A stretch of DNA of 64,000 nucleotides from Diprion similis (GCF_021155765.1 NC_060112.1:18228001-18292000), one strand, 5' to 3'; shown: positions 1 through 15,600, counted from the first letter of the stretch. Notes: a model not told the origin generated them from the sequence alone. Numbers and translations: made by a program.

Positions 1-3010
<3,010 letters not shown>

Positions 3011-3166
3011 CCCCTCTAAATCCCCTATTCCCCAATGACCCCTTATAATTATCATAGCCTTTAATTATTAACCCAAACAGTGTACATATTTACAAGATGC
3101 AGCGAGTGATGAGGACAGGAGGGTACTAAAGCTATTAGCTATCTTAAGAGTTTGAATCAATTGATC

Positions 3167-3172
3167 AATAAA
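3167..3172 (+). terminator. Polyadenylation signal, YY1-family gene
   Basis: AATAAA lies 157 bases after the TAG stop. It is the first canonical hexamer downstream of the gene. Confidence 0.6.
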
Positions 3173-5992
3173 TACCTCTGTGCTACGATTGATGATTAAA
3201 ATGAAGAAAATAAAGAATAATCACAGTAAAGGAAGCACCATAAACATAAAAAATCAATTAAATTATACTGCTGAACCAGAGTACCTATCAAAGACATACA
3301 AGATAGTTTGCGTGGTAAAAAATATTTGTTCCCATTTTTATTCAGAATTAAGTTTTTTAGCTTCAATGTCAGTCTTTATAGAAAAGTTAACAAACTGTGA
3401 GATTTTCACAAAAGTTAAAACGTAAAATATTTTCTATTTTCAGAAAGACTGCTTAGTTTAAATTTGTTCAATTAAATCATATCTATATTTATACGAATAA
3501 TGTAATGAATAAATATTTTCACATATTTGACTATACAAGCCAGAATAGCTGGATTGCTTACGTCTATCTCGTATGTCCCATGGTGCCATTGATCTGGGAA
3601 TAAATGTTCAAAAGCTTGAATTAGAGAAAAACGTCATTAGTTCATTATAATTAAACTATGTGTAATGGAAAAGATAGATCATTTTATATATCTTAACAAC
3701 AGCTTCAGTACGTTGAGATGATGTAATTTTATAAGTAGTATAAATAGATACGAATATCATCTTGCTCTGAATAATTACACATGCTAATATTTATATAAAA
3801 TATGTTTATTCAAAATGTTTTCACATCAATGGAATTGGGTATTCAATATCAATAAGGACAGTGAATTTTAGGTACATGATCAGGCTTACTGAAAAGTTAG
3901 AAAACTTGAATATAGGAAAATGAAGTCAATTTTTGTGGATTCTATTACGAAGTATTTCAAAATGATAAGGCTACTAGAATGTGAAAGTTTTTCCTGATTC
4001 GCATAATATACTTAAGTTTTTTCGTACTACGTTTTGGAAATGGATTAATAATTATATGGACTGTGCATACTTACGTAAGCACATTATCAAGTTTTATGTG
4101 ATTTTGTACACACACTCAGTTTTTATTACTGCCAGTTGTAAGAATAGGATGAAACACAGTTTGAATCACATATAAGAATGCAGATGCAAATTTGATTGTT
4201 CTGTTTGTTCGTATGCACGATCCCTATAGCGATTTATCCCAAGCTATTTGAGTAAAATATATTTGTCAGTTGCGAACAACTGATGTGATTCTTGAAGTAA
4301 AACCAAATTTAATTGATGAATTATCAATAATAGAAACGAATGCTTAGTGTTGCATTTCTGATTGATCATGATATGATGAAAGATGCAAAAGCGGCTAGCA
4401 TGTTTTACTTATTTTTGGTCATTGGTTGCTAACTATACTTCGTTTAGCAAAAAACAGAAACAAAATACCAATATTAGCTTATTGATCAGATACCAGTACA
4501 AATGAATAATTAGGTATAAACTAATAGCAGTAATAATTGAAAATAATTTTTTTTCTTCAGTTCATAAAGCTAAATCTTAATTATTGAAGGCAAGAGATTT
4601 GTGCATTTATTCCCAGTGATAATGATGCAAAACACTTTTATCATTAACCATAAATAATTAAAACCTAAAAAAGAACACGTGTTAAAAAGATGGAAAGGAT
4701 AAATTTTATTCTATGTAATAATATTATTACTATTAAACTTAATGATATATTTAAGTTTGTCAATTTATATGAAATGAGATGAGAAAAAGTAAATACAAAA
4801 TAATGTCCATGTTTAGTTATTATTCATATTACATCTATTGTATCATTTTTTATGCATTGATTCAAACGTCATTGTTCACAGAAATTGTTAAGCAGTACGA
4901 TATTGACTAACTAATGAAACAGGTAAGAGTGTTTGTTTCAGTAATGCATGTCAAAATTTTATGCGCATAAATAATCATATGCCCCGTTACTTCTTGAATA
5001 TGAGATTGAAACATCGATAGCTCGATATCAGTATTAATTGCCTTTCAGTCTCAGCCTTAGAAAGGGTATGAAGAAGCTAAAATATACCGTGCCAATTAGA
5101 TTTTACTTAAAATTAATAAGCAAGGGCTAGATTTGTTAGCAAGAAATAAGGTGAGGGTTAAAATAGAAGGTGCATTTCAATCTAATCTTATTGAAACAAG
5201 AGTGAGCTCTCGAATCAACTTTATTTCTATTATGCATGTTATATCTGTGCGCTTGCGGTAGTCAGTCAGTTTGAACTCACAATATATCTAATTGTAAATG
5301 CCCCTTAGTTCATTTGATTCAGACACATTCAATGCTACCGCATGTCTGACATGAATCAAACGATAAGTCCAGCAGAAATGTATGCTTATGACAATTGTAT
5401 GTACCTGCGCGTGTGTATGTGTTTGTGCACGCATTTAGCGGCTGCCTACTAGATGTCAAACTACGTACTCTGAAAGGGAACGATAAAATCAAGTTAACAC
5501 GTGCAGAAAATTCTGTGTTATGCACTCTGCAACGAGTTTTGCATAAAATTGTATCAATTATCCGATACTAAATATTGTAATTATTGAAATTTGTTTGACA
5601 TGTGGTATAAGTTTTATGTTCGACATTATAAAAACCGAGCCACAGATGAAAATGGTTGGTTTTCACCAGTTCAATGAATTGACACTAGGCAACCAGGTTC
5701 GAATATCTTAAGGAGTGTATAGTCGGTGCTTTCTCGTATTTTTGTGTATACAGCCGTGGTATACAGCGATTGAACAAGTGAGAACAAAAAAAATTTGCAG
5801 TGGCGTGTCACGCTCCGTGCTACATTTACTACAAATATGGCTACGTAGCAGAAAAAAATGCATGCAAAAACACTTGTCGCAATATTTATAAGTTTTGATC
5901 AATCAGCAAATCGACATAAAACACGATATTGAGGTGGTAGGAATTATCGAAACGTATGATCGGGCATCAAAGTAATTCTCGATAGTACAAAT
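3173..5992. other. Intergenic, no gene seen
   Basis: This AT-rich spacer lies between the YY1-family gene and ZIP9. Its open frames are short and low-complexity. The 5' untranslated part of ZIP9 must lie in the last few hundred bases, but I cannot place its start. Confidence 0.5.
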
Positions 5993-7798
5993 ATGGAGCA
6001 AAGTACGGTTCTCTGGATGCTCGCACTGGTAATGTTATTCGGATCATATTTGGCCGGATCTTTACCTCTAGTTGTCAACTTGTCTGAGGTAAGTAAAATA
6101 TCTCTCCAATCACTCAAGTAATCATTTTATAATTTACGTTTTAAAATAACTGTCATCTCTTCACGCCGTGGCATCTGTTGCACTTAGTTAGTGTTCAGCT
6201 GAAACAAAATATTTATGATTGCATCTATGCATTGGGCATGACTCCAGTGATTAATTTTATTTTAAATCATGACACTGACACTACCAGGTAATACATCTGG
6301 AACGCTTTCAGGGAGTGAGCAAACGATAAAATATTAAGGAATATATTTAAAAGACTTCTGTAAATAATCCTGCCAAGTTTCATCGTTTGGTCATCCTCTG
6401 GAATCTTTCAGCCTGTATTATTCGTTGACTATTGCTAGTTTCAGTTTCATTTATAGGTATTCTCATACAGTCGTTATTACATATTATATTACTGTATATT
6501 ATAGAAATATTTTCATCAATTTCAGGACAAATTACAGCTTGTCTCAGTTCTGGGAGCTGGCCTACTTGTCGGAACAGCTTTAGCTGTTATTATTCCAGAA
6601 GGTGTGCGAGCTTTATTCAATGCTGGAGGTAACGAAGCCCATCAGCACGGCAGCGGTAAGACTATCAGTTCGAGAGTGGATCAGACTGTCCAAAAATTTC
6701 TATATTCTAGAATAATATAGAATAGTATAGAATAATACTTGACAATAAATGTCGTACGACTGTACATATTTAATTTTCCTTGGTCTACAGTGGAGAAAAA
6801 AAATACAAAAATAGAATAAAATTCATTTGCCATTGTCAAATTATCGATTTCTGAGGAATGGGCTTATTATTAGATTATTGTGCATCTCGTTCTTTCAGGT
6901 GATCTCCACAGCCTCATAGGTATAACGCTGGTACTAGGTTTTATATTCATGCTATTAGTGGATCAGTGTTCAACCAGAAATAATGGAGAAGGTGGTAAAC
7001 CTACAGAGAAAAGCCTCACAGCTACATTAGGCCTAGTAGTTCATTCTGCAGCAGATGGTGTTGCATTAGGAGCTGCTGCTACCACGTCACAAGCTGACGT
7101 CGAGATGATAGTCTTTCTAGCTATTATGTTGCACAAGGTATTCATGATGTTTATACTTGCTTTCATATTCACATGTGATTTAATTTCAAACAAGTCTTGC
7201 AACTTTACAACTGATGGATTGTGGTATTTTTCTTTAAATGTTGTTTATTGACCTAATGTAGTTCAGTTGTGTAAATGTTTTCGCTTACACTGTTTTGTTA
7301 CTTATGGAAACAAAGCTTATACTGCAGCAAAATTACTGTTACAGGCACCAGCAGCCTTCGGACTTGTATCTTTTCTATTACATGAAGGCGTGGATAGGAA
7401 AAGGATACGGAAGCATCTGCTAGTATTTTCTCTGGCAGCTCCTTGTCTTGCTCTAATTACTTTCTTTGGCATTGGAAAGGTGAGCCAACTTGATATATTC
7501 TGTCTCGAGGTGAATTGTAATAACAGTTGAATTGATTGATTTTTAGGAGGGCAAAGAAACCTTAAGCAGTGTTAACGCGACAGGCTTAGCAATGTTGTTC
7601 AGTGCAGGGACATTCCTTTATGTAGCTACTGTTCACGTTTTGCCAGAATTAATGGTGAGAGGAAGTTCTACCCATTCGCATTTACCAACTACAGAGGGTG
7701 GATCGATCCCAGTGGGAGGACTCAAATCCAAAGAGTTATTGGCTCTCGTAGTTGGCTCATTATTACCAGCTCTGATTACAACAGGACATCATCACTGA
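5993..7798 (+). CDS. Zinc transporter ZIP9 (SLC39A9 family), 5 exons
   Basis: This is a ZIP-family metal-ion transporter; family members move zinc into the cytosol from the Golgi/secretory lumen or outside the cell. Exons are 5993-6088, 6526-6655, 6899-7137, 7345-7479 and 7547-7798, all GT-AG and in phase, giving 283 residues (human SLC39A9 has 307). It starts [10 protein letters not shown] and has a first membrane segment ending [24 protein letters not shown] follows, then the transmembrane-4 metal site [12 protein letters not shown] (H124, D128) and the transmembrane-5 motif HKAPAAFG (H154), which spans an intron. The end is the ZIP9-typical [20 protein letters not shown] and a C-terminal HHH. 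The loop after segment 2 is shorter and less His-rich than in mammals. It is tail to tail with the V-ATPase factor downstream. Confidence 0.95.
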
Positions 7799-8366
7799 CC
7801 ATAAATTTAGATAATCTTATTGGCATGATTCTATTTACTTTTTGTTTCTTGAGATTATCTGTATCATATTACAAAAATGATATATTATCTTTAATTGATA
7901 CGACTGTCCAGGTATTTGTAAACTACTTATTGTTGCGATGTGTAAATTAATTCATTACTTCAATGTAATTTATTACGTCCAGTATCATGCAGAATCATAA
8001 AAATTCCATACACACATTATAATTCACGCATATTGCTCAATTTCTTATTTTACTAACCATTTTAAGAACCATCAAAATTTAAATAGTGTATTGCATTCAA
8101 ATTTTTACTTCGATTATTAACACAGGTATACTTTACGAAAAACGAAACAGTATTTATAATAAAGTATACGTATTATAATTTGTATATTTGATTGTATGGT
8201 TCGATTTTATTTTCTTATAGCTAGAAACTTCTTGAGCTGGGCTATTTTTTTTAAGTAGTTCAACGCAGGAACCACGTGGTGTATGTTATTCAGGTTATTG
8301 GTGTAATATCAGGTTTATTTATTACTTCACAATGTAATATCTGTACAAATGTATAAACTCTTCATC
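7799..8366. other. Shared 3' region of two convergent genes
   Basis: ZIP9 (+) has AATAAA at 8158-8163. The opposing gene has AATAAA on the - strand at 8314-8319 (and 8318-8323). The two 3' ends are therefore at most about 150 bp apart, and their 3' UTRs may overlap slightly as antisense. Confidence 0.55.
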
Positions 8367-8843
8367 TCATTTGCACATATTTTTTTTAATGCGTTTCAAC
8401 TCGTCTAGTTTTTCCGTGGTAGATATAATTTCTGTACGAATATTACCGCACTTACCACTCAGCTGCGCAACTGCTTGAAAGCGTTTTTGTGCGTTGCGCA
8501 GGTTTTGTGGAACAAGAACTCCGAACCACTTAATTGGATCTGGAATTTCTCTACCTTCATCATTATATTTTCTATTAATTACATCAAACTGTGGAATACT
8601 TTCCTCGTTCAGTTCTTTTTGAACCTTGAACAGTGATTCAAACTGGCCTGCTTCAGTAGGTACTTGTAGCATTCCAATGTTTTCCATACCCCGAATGTAT
8701 CGGGACTTTGCTAATTCAATGTGACCATCTCTTAACATTTCTTCAATCTGCAGCGTCACAGACACTTTCTCTTCCATCAACTCTAAGCTTTGCAGCGTAA
8801 ATTTGTCCAAAGCTGCGCATACTTCATCTACACTTCCATGCAT
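8367..8843 (-). CDS. CCDC115/Vma22-like V-ATPase assembly factor
   Basis: This is a single-exon gene of 158 residues, starting MHGSVDEVCA and ending KKNMCK. Family members (human CCDC115, yeast Vma22) work with TMEM199/Vma12 in the endoplasmic reticulum to assemble the membrane sector of the V-ATPase. Evidence is the N-terminal heptad-like helix (about residues 5-50, with LELMEEK and LAKSRYIRGM), the diagnostic DPIKWFGVLVPQNLRNAQ at residues 102-119, and a C-terminal charged helix with LDELKRIKK. Mammalian CCDC115 is somewhat longer (about 180), mostly in the variable middle. The sequence before the ATG has no convincing acceptor, so the start looks genuine. Loss of CCDC115 in human cells perturbs lysosomal acidification and iron supply, which is relevant because ferritin genes follow. 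Confidence 0.85.
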   Translation of the reverse strand: MHGSVDEVCAALDKFTLQSLELMEEKVSVTLQIEEMLRDGHIELAKSRYIRGMENIGMLQVPTEAGQFESLFKVQKELNEESIPQFDVINRKYNDEGREIPDPIKWFGVLVPQNLRNAQKRFQAVAQLSGKCGNIRTEIISTTEKLDELKRIKKNMCK

Positions 8844-10276
8844 ATTTCTTCACCTTGTAATAAGAAAAAGAAGTGAAGATTACATTGCCTATTTGCATAG
8901 CTCCATGTTTCAAGAAATCCTACACAGACCACTCAATGCTAACACACAATAAACTTTAACATAAATTCTCATTTGCATTGATCAAAGAATCTAAGTTTTC
9001 CAGATAATGAAGTTAAATTTGTACGTGACGTTATTGGTGTAATTTGCGTTGAGGGGTATGTGTTGCATTTTGTGAGACACGGAAGAGTGCATATAGGTAG
9101 GGTGTGAATATGATTCAATGAGCAATGAAGTTTCAATTAAAATAGCAGAATTTGTATATGTATTTTTCTGCAATATTCTAATAATATTCAAGATTTTGTA
9201 CAGTGAATATTAGCTGCTATTCTCAAAACGAAAATCTAAACATTATATTGCAAGTTTTGATAAATCATTATTAAAAACCCCACTAAATTTTACTTTTACT
9301 GTGGCGTGGACCATCCATAAGCTATCGTGCAGTAAAGTGTACTGAGAGAGATAGCATATAGTTGTGTCACGAGTGGTGTCGGAAAACCAAAGATCGAGAT
9401 ACCTGTTTGAGTTATACATACCTATAGGTATACCGTAAGCGATGTAACAGAGATAGAGATACCCGTTTGACCTGTTTCTCTTGGCTCGGCTAATGCGCAT
9501 CCCAGTTTAATTATATTTATTTATTTATAGTTTAGTAAAGTTCAGTGGGAGCATTAAATCGCAAGTCCGACTGACGCACGTTTTCTAACCTCATCTAACC
9601 TAACCTAATTTAATCATAAAATAGCATAAATTACACAAATAACTGGACGAGTGAAACGTGATGGGAGAATGAAATAAAAGCTATCTAATTATTGTTGAAT
9701 ACCAGAAATTGTGACGACCTCGGTCAGATGGGCTCGTTACGCTTGTTTCCAATTTTGCAAACTCGGCATTAAGCTTGATAAAGAGCATGGGTGAAAGTGG
9801 GTGTAAGACAGTGAACAGTGATCAGTGTGACAGATTTTGTACACTAGTATATACCTATATGTATACAAGTACACCAGATTTCATAACTTGGCAACACTGA
9901 TCTCTATTGGCCACAGGCCTACCATTACCCAGTCGTACCAACGTGATAAAGTAGTCATTCAACGGCTGATTCTTGATCGGTCTGTAGCACTCGTAGTACG
10001 AAATGAAAAAATGAAAGCATTTTTTTCAAACAAGGGTTGTCAAAATCCTATTTGTTCTTATCAGTTGGATAAATAAACGTACAAACTGATGCTGATCTTG
10101 CATTATTTTTTTTTTTCAAGTTGGAACGATTCTGGGATATTGAGCCTTGGATGTTAAGGAGTACTAACTTCACTGTAATCTTTTGCAATGTACTATGTTA
10201 CAATTAACGAATTTTTTCTCGGATTAACCGCAACAAGAAGCCACATTAAGCTTGAAATAAGTTAGAGCGGTATTTG
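8844..10276. other. Intergenic between CCDC115-like gene and ferritin heavy chain
   Basis: No gene recognised. A pair of similar short segments (GAGATACC-GTTTGA) lies at about 9396 and 9456. A short TAACCTAACCTAA at about 9599-9611 resembles the arthropod telomere unit but is only two copies long. The promoter of the - strand gene should be just above 8844. Confidence 0.45.
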
Positions 10277-10282
10277 TTTATT
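10277..10282 (-). terminator. Probable polyadenylation signal, ferritin heavy chain
   Basis: TTTATT on the + strand reads AATAAA on the - strand, about 455 bases beyond the stop codon. No nearer canonical hexamer was found. Confidence 0.4.
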
Positions 10283-10737
10283 CACTCAATATCATTTACA
10301 ATATGAAAATTATTACCCAATAACAAACTCTATAAACTCTTTTCTTTTTACATTGTCTTAAAACTACTATGCGCACATACTATTTACAGCCATATTCAGA
10401 ACAATAATAGTAAATGAGGGAATATGGGGCGTATTCATTCATTTTTTGCAGCATTTTGTGGTAGTGCCAACAGCTGTTATGTATTCCTCTTATTCCAGTC
10501 AATTGTTGATAATTTGTTTTACTTCGAGTGCATTTTTAGTACTGATGATGCATTGGAATATACCCCATAAATTAATTATGGCATACTAAACATACGACAT
10601 TGGTAAAACCAAGAGTTACTACAGAAGCATATACACGGTTGAATATATTCAAACTCTGATTCAATTTTGAATATGACTGATTTGTAATAAAAATAAAATC
10701 AAACACTGTTCCTCGCTCTCACATCAAACATTGTGGC

Positions 10738-13700
10738 TTACACTTCTCCGTTAAGCAGTTTCTTATCAAACAAAAATTCTCCAATAGGTCCATAAGTTTC
10801 CATCATCTTTGTAAGAGTTGTATATTTTCCAGCGAGATCACGCTGCCCCTTGTATTGCTCATCTAGGAAATCTCCAGTAAGCCAATCTACCAACTATAAA
10901 AGAAAAAATATAGCATTATATTGACAGAAATAAATGTTTTATACAAGTATTCTAAATATGTTACAAATTGAGGATGTAGATATTATATTTTCTTAGAACA
11001 AATGCGATGACAACTAAGATCAGAGGCTAGATAAAAAAAAAATGTTGTACTTGGGGTCTACAATGAGTACCGTGACCATGATGACAGCCTTCGATATTTC
11101 TTATAATTATCTTGTATGGGCAGTTCGGTGAGTAATGATATAAATTCTTTTACGCAAGAATTCATAATCTTTCTTTGTCGTAATTAATTGATAATTTTTA
11201 CATCGTTACTTAAAAATTTCTAGATCGATTTATAGAGATAGAAGTTGTATGTACTATACTGGGTCATTTTGTAACAATGTTGAAATAGATTTGACAATAA
11301 GAAACATTAAAAAGTATTTGGTAATTTTATTTGAGACATGATACTTACATGATAATCATTCTTCATATTTTCACCCGGGTTTTCACAGTGTTTAATTATA
11401 CTTCGAATATTTGTTGTAACCTCAACTTCCTTTGCAAGGGCACTTTTAAGTGCTGCCGATCCATCAGCCCATGTCATTGAAGAAACTTTCTAATGTAGAA
11501 TGGGTGAAAGAAACAAAGGTTTTCTGTATTATGATTGGAACTAAGTTTTATTACTTAATACTTCATTTTAGCAATAAATAAGAACTTACCAGTGGGAATG
11601 CAAGTAGTTCTTGGAAGTTCTCAGTTACGTCACCACGCATTAACAGATATTCAATAAGTTTGATGGCATGATCACGTTCTTCATCCGCAGCATGTGAGAA
11701 AAACTTACTGAATCCAGGTCTGCTAATACTGTCGCGTGCAAAGTAAGCACTCTGTAAAAAGTAAAGTTATCAGAATAAGTGGACAGTTTTAAGGGGATTC
11801 TGATGAGTTAGGTTGTTTAAATTAATAAAATAATTAAAATAGCTCATTTACCATAGCAAGATATGTCATAGATGCAGAGATTTCTAGTTTCACCTGATCC
11901 TTCAGTCTTTTGGTACACGTTCCAACCATATCCACCCATTTTACATCGATCCGTGCTTCGTTAATTGTACCTTGGGATAAAATTTAAAAATGAGTCATCG
12001 ATAAATATTGAATAAATGTTCTATTGTTCAAGAACGTTCAATAATTTTTTATTTGTATCCTAAAAGCAGAGCTCAAATTTTCAGATCTTGTTTCATGTCA
12101 AAAAGTTCATGATATCAAATATTTGCAGTTGCTTATCTTGTATTTGATTATTTATCTGTCTTTATGAACATGAACGGGTGACTCATCAATAGTTTCCAAT
12201 GAGGTTGAGGTTGGTGGAAGGTTATCGACGGAAAATCAGTTTATTTAAACATCGTTAAAGAGTGGTAAAAACTAAAATATTCCAGGCGCGGAAAGGGCAT
12301 GCTTATATTTTCTTCTGGAAACTTTCTACCAATTTACACTTCATTAATTTCCAGCCAATTGAATTTGGATATAATATAAAACAGATTTGCTCAATATCTA
12401 AATCTTTCCAATAATGATGTACCCACAGTTAATAATAACAATAATAATCTACTCTTATTTAGTGCCAAATATATTCAGTAGGAAATTCTTTTTCACTCAA
12501 ATGGAGACGCAACATGATTAATACATTCATTCACACATAAAATTAGTTCTTCTTCGTGATTAGGGGAATAATGGATGTCTCATAGATATACCTATAAGTA
12601 AATGAATATGTTCGATTTAAACCAGACTCAGTTTACACATAGACGCAATTATGATGAAAAGGCAATTTGATGAGATTAGATTAAGAAAAAATAATAATTA
12701 AAAATTTGCCACTTCAAATACAGGTTGTAATTATTTAATTTCATTTCTAAGATATAGATACTAAGTTACTTTTAATTACATGTTCAAGTAAGTGATATTT
12801 CATAAGCATTGCTTTTTTTTCATATCCAGTTTTCTTTGATTCGGTTTTCAGGTTGATACAAGATATAGTGTAGATTACATCTTCATTGATGTTTTTTTTT
12901 TTTTCTTGTCATATGATTTCTTTGATCAAAGAGCACAGCAATGAGTTATTCAGGGTGCCATAATGACTACTGATTCGGTAATGATGGTACGAAACATTCA
13001 AATAGTTAACTTACGTTACTATTTCAACTGATTTGGTTTCTCATGTAATATTGGATGAATGAGCAACATGCTTCATTTCGTACTTTCAGAACTTGTTCAG
13101 ATACATACTTTCGTTGTACGATACGAATGAGTAATGTGAAGTACAATTGATTTCAAACTGTCCTCGCATGTTTAATCATCCAAAAAGTCTGTACATGTAT
13201 CTCTGATGCCATAATAAGCTGATCGAATAAATCAATCATATCTTTCTTCTATTTGCGTTACACAGTTAGTTCAATAAACATTAGAGTATTGGTTGCTATC
13301 ACTTGCAAGATTCGACAATATTTGTTGAACTATAAATTGGAGTGTTGCAGACTATATGTGTTGTTCACTGTGTGGAGTTTGTACCGTGGACAATATGGGC
13401 TCATAAGTGATCACGTGAAACAAACTTATCAATGTTTTTCTTATCTACGTATGGACAGACACTGTTGTCAACCGATGTGGGCGTTGTTGTAGAGTTGGTT
13501 CCAGAATAACATTACTTTATCGCAATGATTTTATACGAAATGCATTGATGTAAAGTTTGCTCAAGAATAACAACAATTTATTACAGTTATTTTGTACATG
13601 GCAAAAACGTCATTCAGTAAGATCCTTCCCTTATATTTATTCCAAAGTATCGGCTTTAGTTTTTATAAAGTCATAGATACAAATCTGAAGTGATACTACT

Positions 13701-15226
13701 TAACTAGTTATACAAAGATAAAGTGCAAAAACAAAAATTTTCTGCAAAAGTTAAAATGTCTTTCACGGTAAAATTTTCATCACATTGACCAGAAGTCGTA
13801 CGTCATTGACAGAATCTGAATATTTTCTGCTACAATAAAGAACCACAAGTCAACCTAATGAAAATATTATAATGAAGTACCGAATACATTCGCATTCATG
13901 TTTTATCTACAATATAATTATGAAATGAAAACTGCCATTTTGAAGTACAAATACAATGTAGCACATACTTTGACTTCATCATATATTGCACCATTATTCG
14001 TAATCAAAACCAATCAGCATAAGCGTTTACAGTAAATGCATGTGTAAGTAACTAAATACCATGAAAATGAATGGTGAAATATATTTGGCTAAGCCATAGA
14101 CTTTATTCTGGATTTTTGCATTGAATTGAGTACTTCGACTGCTATGCATATTTCAACTGATACTAATCGGATATAATTCAGGTCAAAATTCAATGTCCTC
14201 GTGACACACAATGTCTTAGGTTTAGAAAGGACAATCACTATGTGCAGCCCACTGTAACAAGACGATAAGGCTACTACGGTATTAGAATGTGTTATAAAAT
14301 AATCACAGATTCATAAGAAATGTGATGGATCCTATGCAGTTGTTCTTTTCCGCGATCAACTTGTTCTTATCAACAATGTAACCGAGTAAGATGTTGCAAA
14401 AGTGACTCGAATTACTATCTTTGCAATTATAATTACATTTGAAGCTCTTCATTCCGTATCAAAAATTCTTGTTGCATGGTACTGAATTAATTAAGTCTAG
14501 ACAAGTGTTTTTGGGTTTGTTTTTTAAATTATTTGCTTGTATTTTTAAACCTTGTTATTATGTTGCCAAGACATGACAGCATATGGAGTTAATTAAACGT
14601 TTTAATTTCAGATGCAGATAGCTGCAGCGATGGGGGGGGGGGGGGGGGGGGGGGGATTTTGCAATTGGCCAGAACGTAATTGTTTTAATTGTCTGGCATT
14701 TGACCTAACCGTGATATGCTGGACTTTTACGGGCAGCAAAATACTGCGCCACATTTTTTTTACTTCAGCTATTCGGTTGATCTAATTTCACCGTCTCATT
14801 TTGTTGTTGGCATAACAAGTCAAGCATATAAGCAAAACAGAAAAAAATAGAATAGTATGGGAACTTTGGCCCACAGGATCAAGTTCAAACATCTCACGTG
14901 AACGATCGGTAAATAATGATTCAAACGGCAATAATAAGCAACGTCGCTTCTTGGAACTATCGGTACTTCAAATACGGTACAAGCGGCAACACCGCATCTC
15001 AGGGCTGTACGAAGCGTGGAAAAACATTGCCGAACAAGGCGACAGATCGCTCACTAAGATCACAAAAAATCCGTGGTTTTGGCCTCGTCTTTTAATCAAC
15101 TGAATTTGCCTGCGTTTATTTAGCTAAGAAACAAATAGTAAGTTAAATTTACTTACATGTCGAGTAAACCTCAGGAGTAATGCTGAGGCAACCCAAAAGG
15201 ATGAGAAATCCGTAGATAAAATTCAT
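10738..15226 (-). CDS. Fer1HCH: Secreted ferritin heavy-chain subunit (ferroxidase), 5 exons
   Basis: This is the iron-oxidising ferritin subunit of the insect secretory pathway. Exons on the - strand are 15226-15157, 11970-11852, 11751-11590, 11489-11349 and 10893-10738, all with GT-AG sites, giving 215 residues. An N-terminal signal peptide (MNFIYGFLILLGCLSI...VYS) marks it as secreted. The di-iron ferroxidase ligands are all present: E53, Y60, E88 and H91 (in DEERDH), E138 and Q177 (in DEQYKGQ), corresponding to human H-chain E27, Y34, E62, H65, E107 and Q141. It should therefore be catalytically active. Intron 1 is 3.2 kb; the others are short. Translation is likely iron-regulated through the hairpin at 15335-15371. 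It lies head to head with the light-chain gene, its assembly partner. Confidence 0.97.
11971..15156 (-). other. Intron 1 of ferritin heavy chain
   Basis: This is a 3.2 kb AT-rich intron with no coding exon recognised on either strand. Its one striking feature is an uninterrupted run of 24 G at 14632-14655, annotated separately. Confidence 0.6.
14632..14655 (+). repeat. Homopolymer of 24 G
   Basis: An unbroken 24-base G run sits in AT-rich intron sequence (C run on the ferritin heavy-chain transcript). The DNA G strand could form quadruplexes. Length is uncertain because such runs are prone to sequencing and assembly error. Confidence 0.9.
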
Positions 15227-15334
15227 TGCGTCGCTGTACCTCACGGTGCGCAGGTATGTGGGTTAGGTGAGATCAAATAATATGAGTATCTCAATCGATC
15301 GAAGCTTGTCAAACGAAGAATACCCCTTATTTCG

Positions 15335-15371
15335 AAGCAACCTTTATACACACTGGCATAGAAGGAGGCTT
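15335..15371 (-). promoter_or_regulatory. Iron-responsive element (IRE) in ferritin heavy-chain 5' UTR
   Basis: On the - strand this forms a canonical IRE. The six-base loop CAGUGU (15355-15350) closes a 5-bp upper stem UAUGC/GUAUA (15360-15356 with 15349-15345, one G-U pair). An unpaired C follows at 15361. The lower stem is 15362-15371 against 15344-15335: four pairs, two mismatches, four pairs. It lies about 110 bases upstream of the ATG. In ferritin mRNAs this structure binds iron regulatory protein 1 when iron is low and blocks translation. Loop sequence, stem length and bulged C all match the consensus. Confidence 0.92.
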
Positions 15372-15600
15372 CAAAGCTTGTTCAGATAATATGCGTAACT
15401 AAACTCTCGAAGCAACCATCAGCGCCTTAAAAACAAAGTACACTGGTACGATGCAATCCACAATGGTTCAGCATTGTCATCCTTGGCTGGCTTTCAGAAA
15501 CTGCTGCGCACTAAAACTGCGCATGCGCTGATATGCAAGATGACCGGCCGATTTCAGGAAATTTCCCCCCGATAAGTATTCATTGTTCAGCAGAGCGTCG
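15372..15600. promoter_or_regulatory. Bidirectional ferritin promoter region
   Basis: The heavy chain is transcribed leftward from this interval and the light chain rightward. It holds a perfect TGCGCATGCGC palindrome at 15518-15528, matching the NRF1/Erect-wing consensus, and is CpG-richer than its surroundings. No TATA box was identified. Exact start sites are unknown, so the limits are approximate. Confidence 0.55.

Noticed and set aside
9590-9612. TAACCTAACCTAA as an interstitial telomere repeat
   Set aside because: Only two units of the TTAGG-type repeat; too short to claim.
15435-15450. Second CAGUGU on the - strand near the ferritin heavy-chain start
   Set aside because: The five bases on each side do not pair and there is no bulged C, so it is not an IRE.
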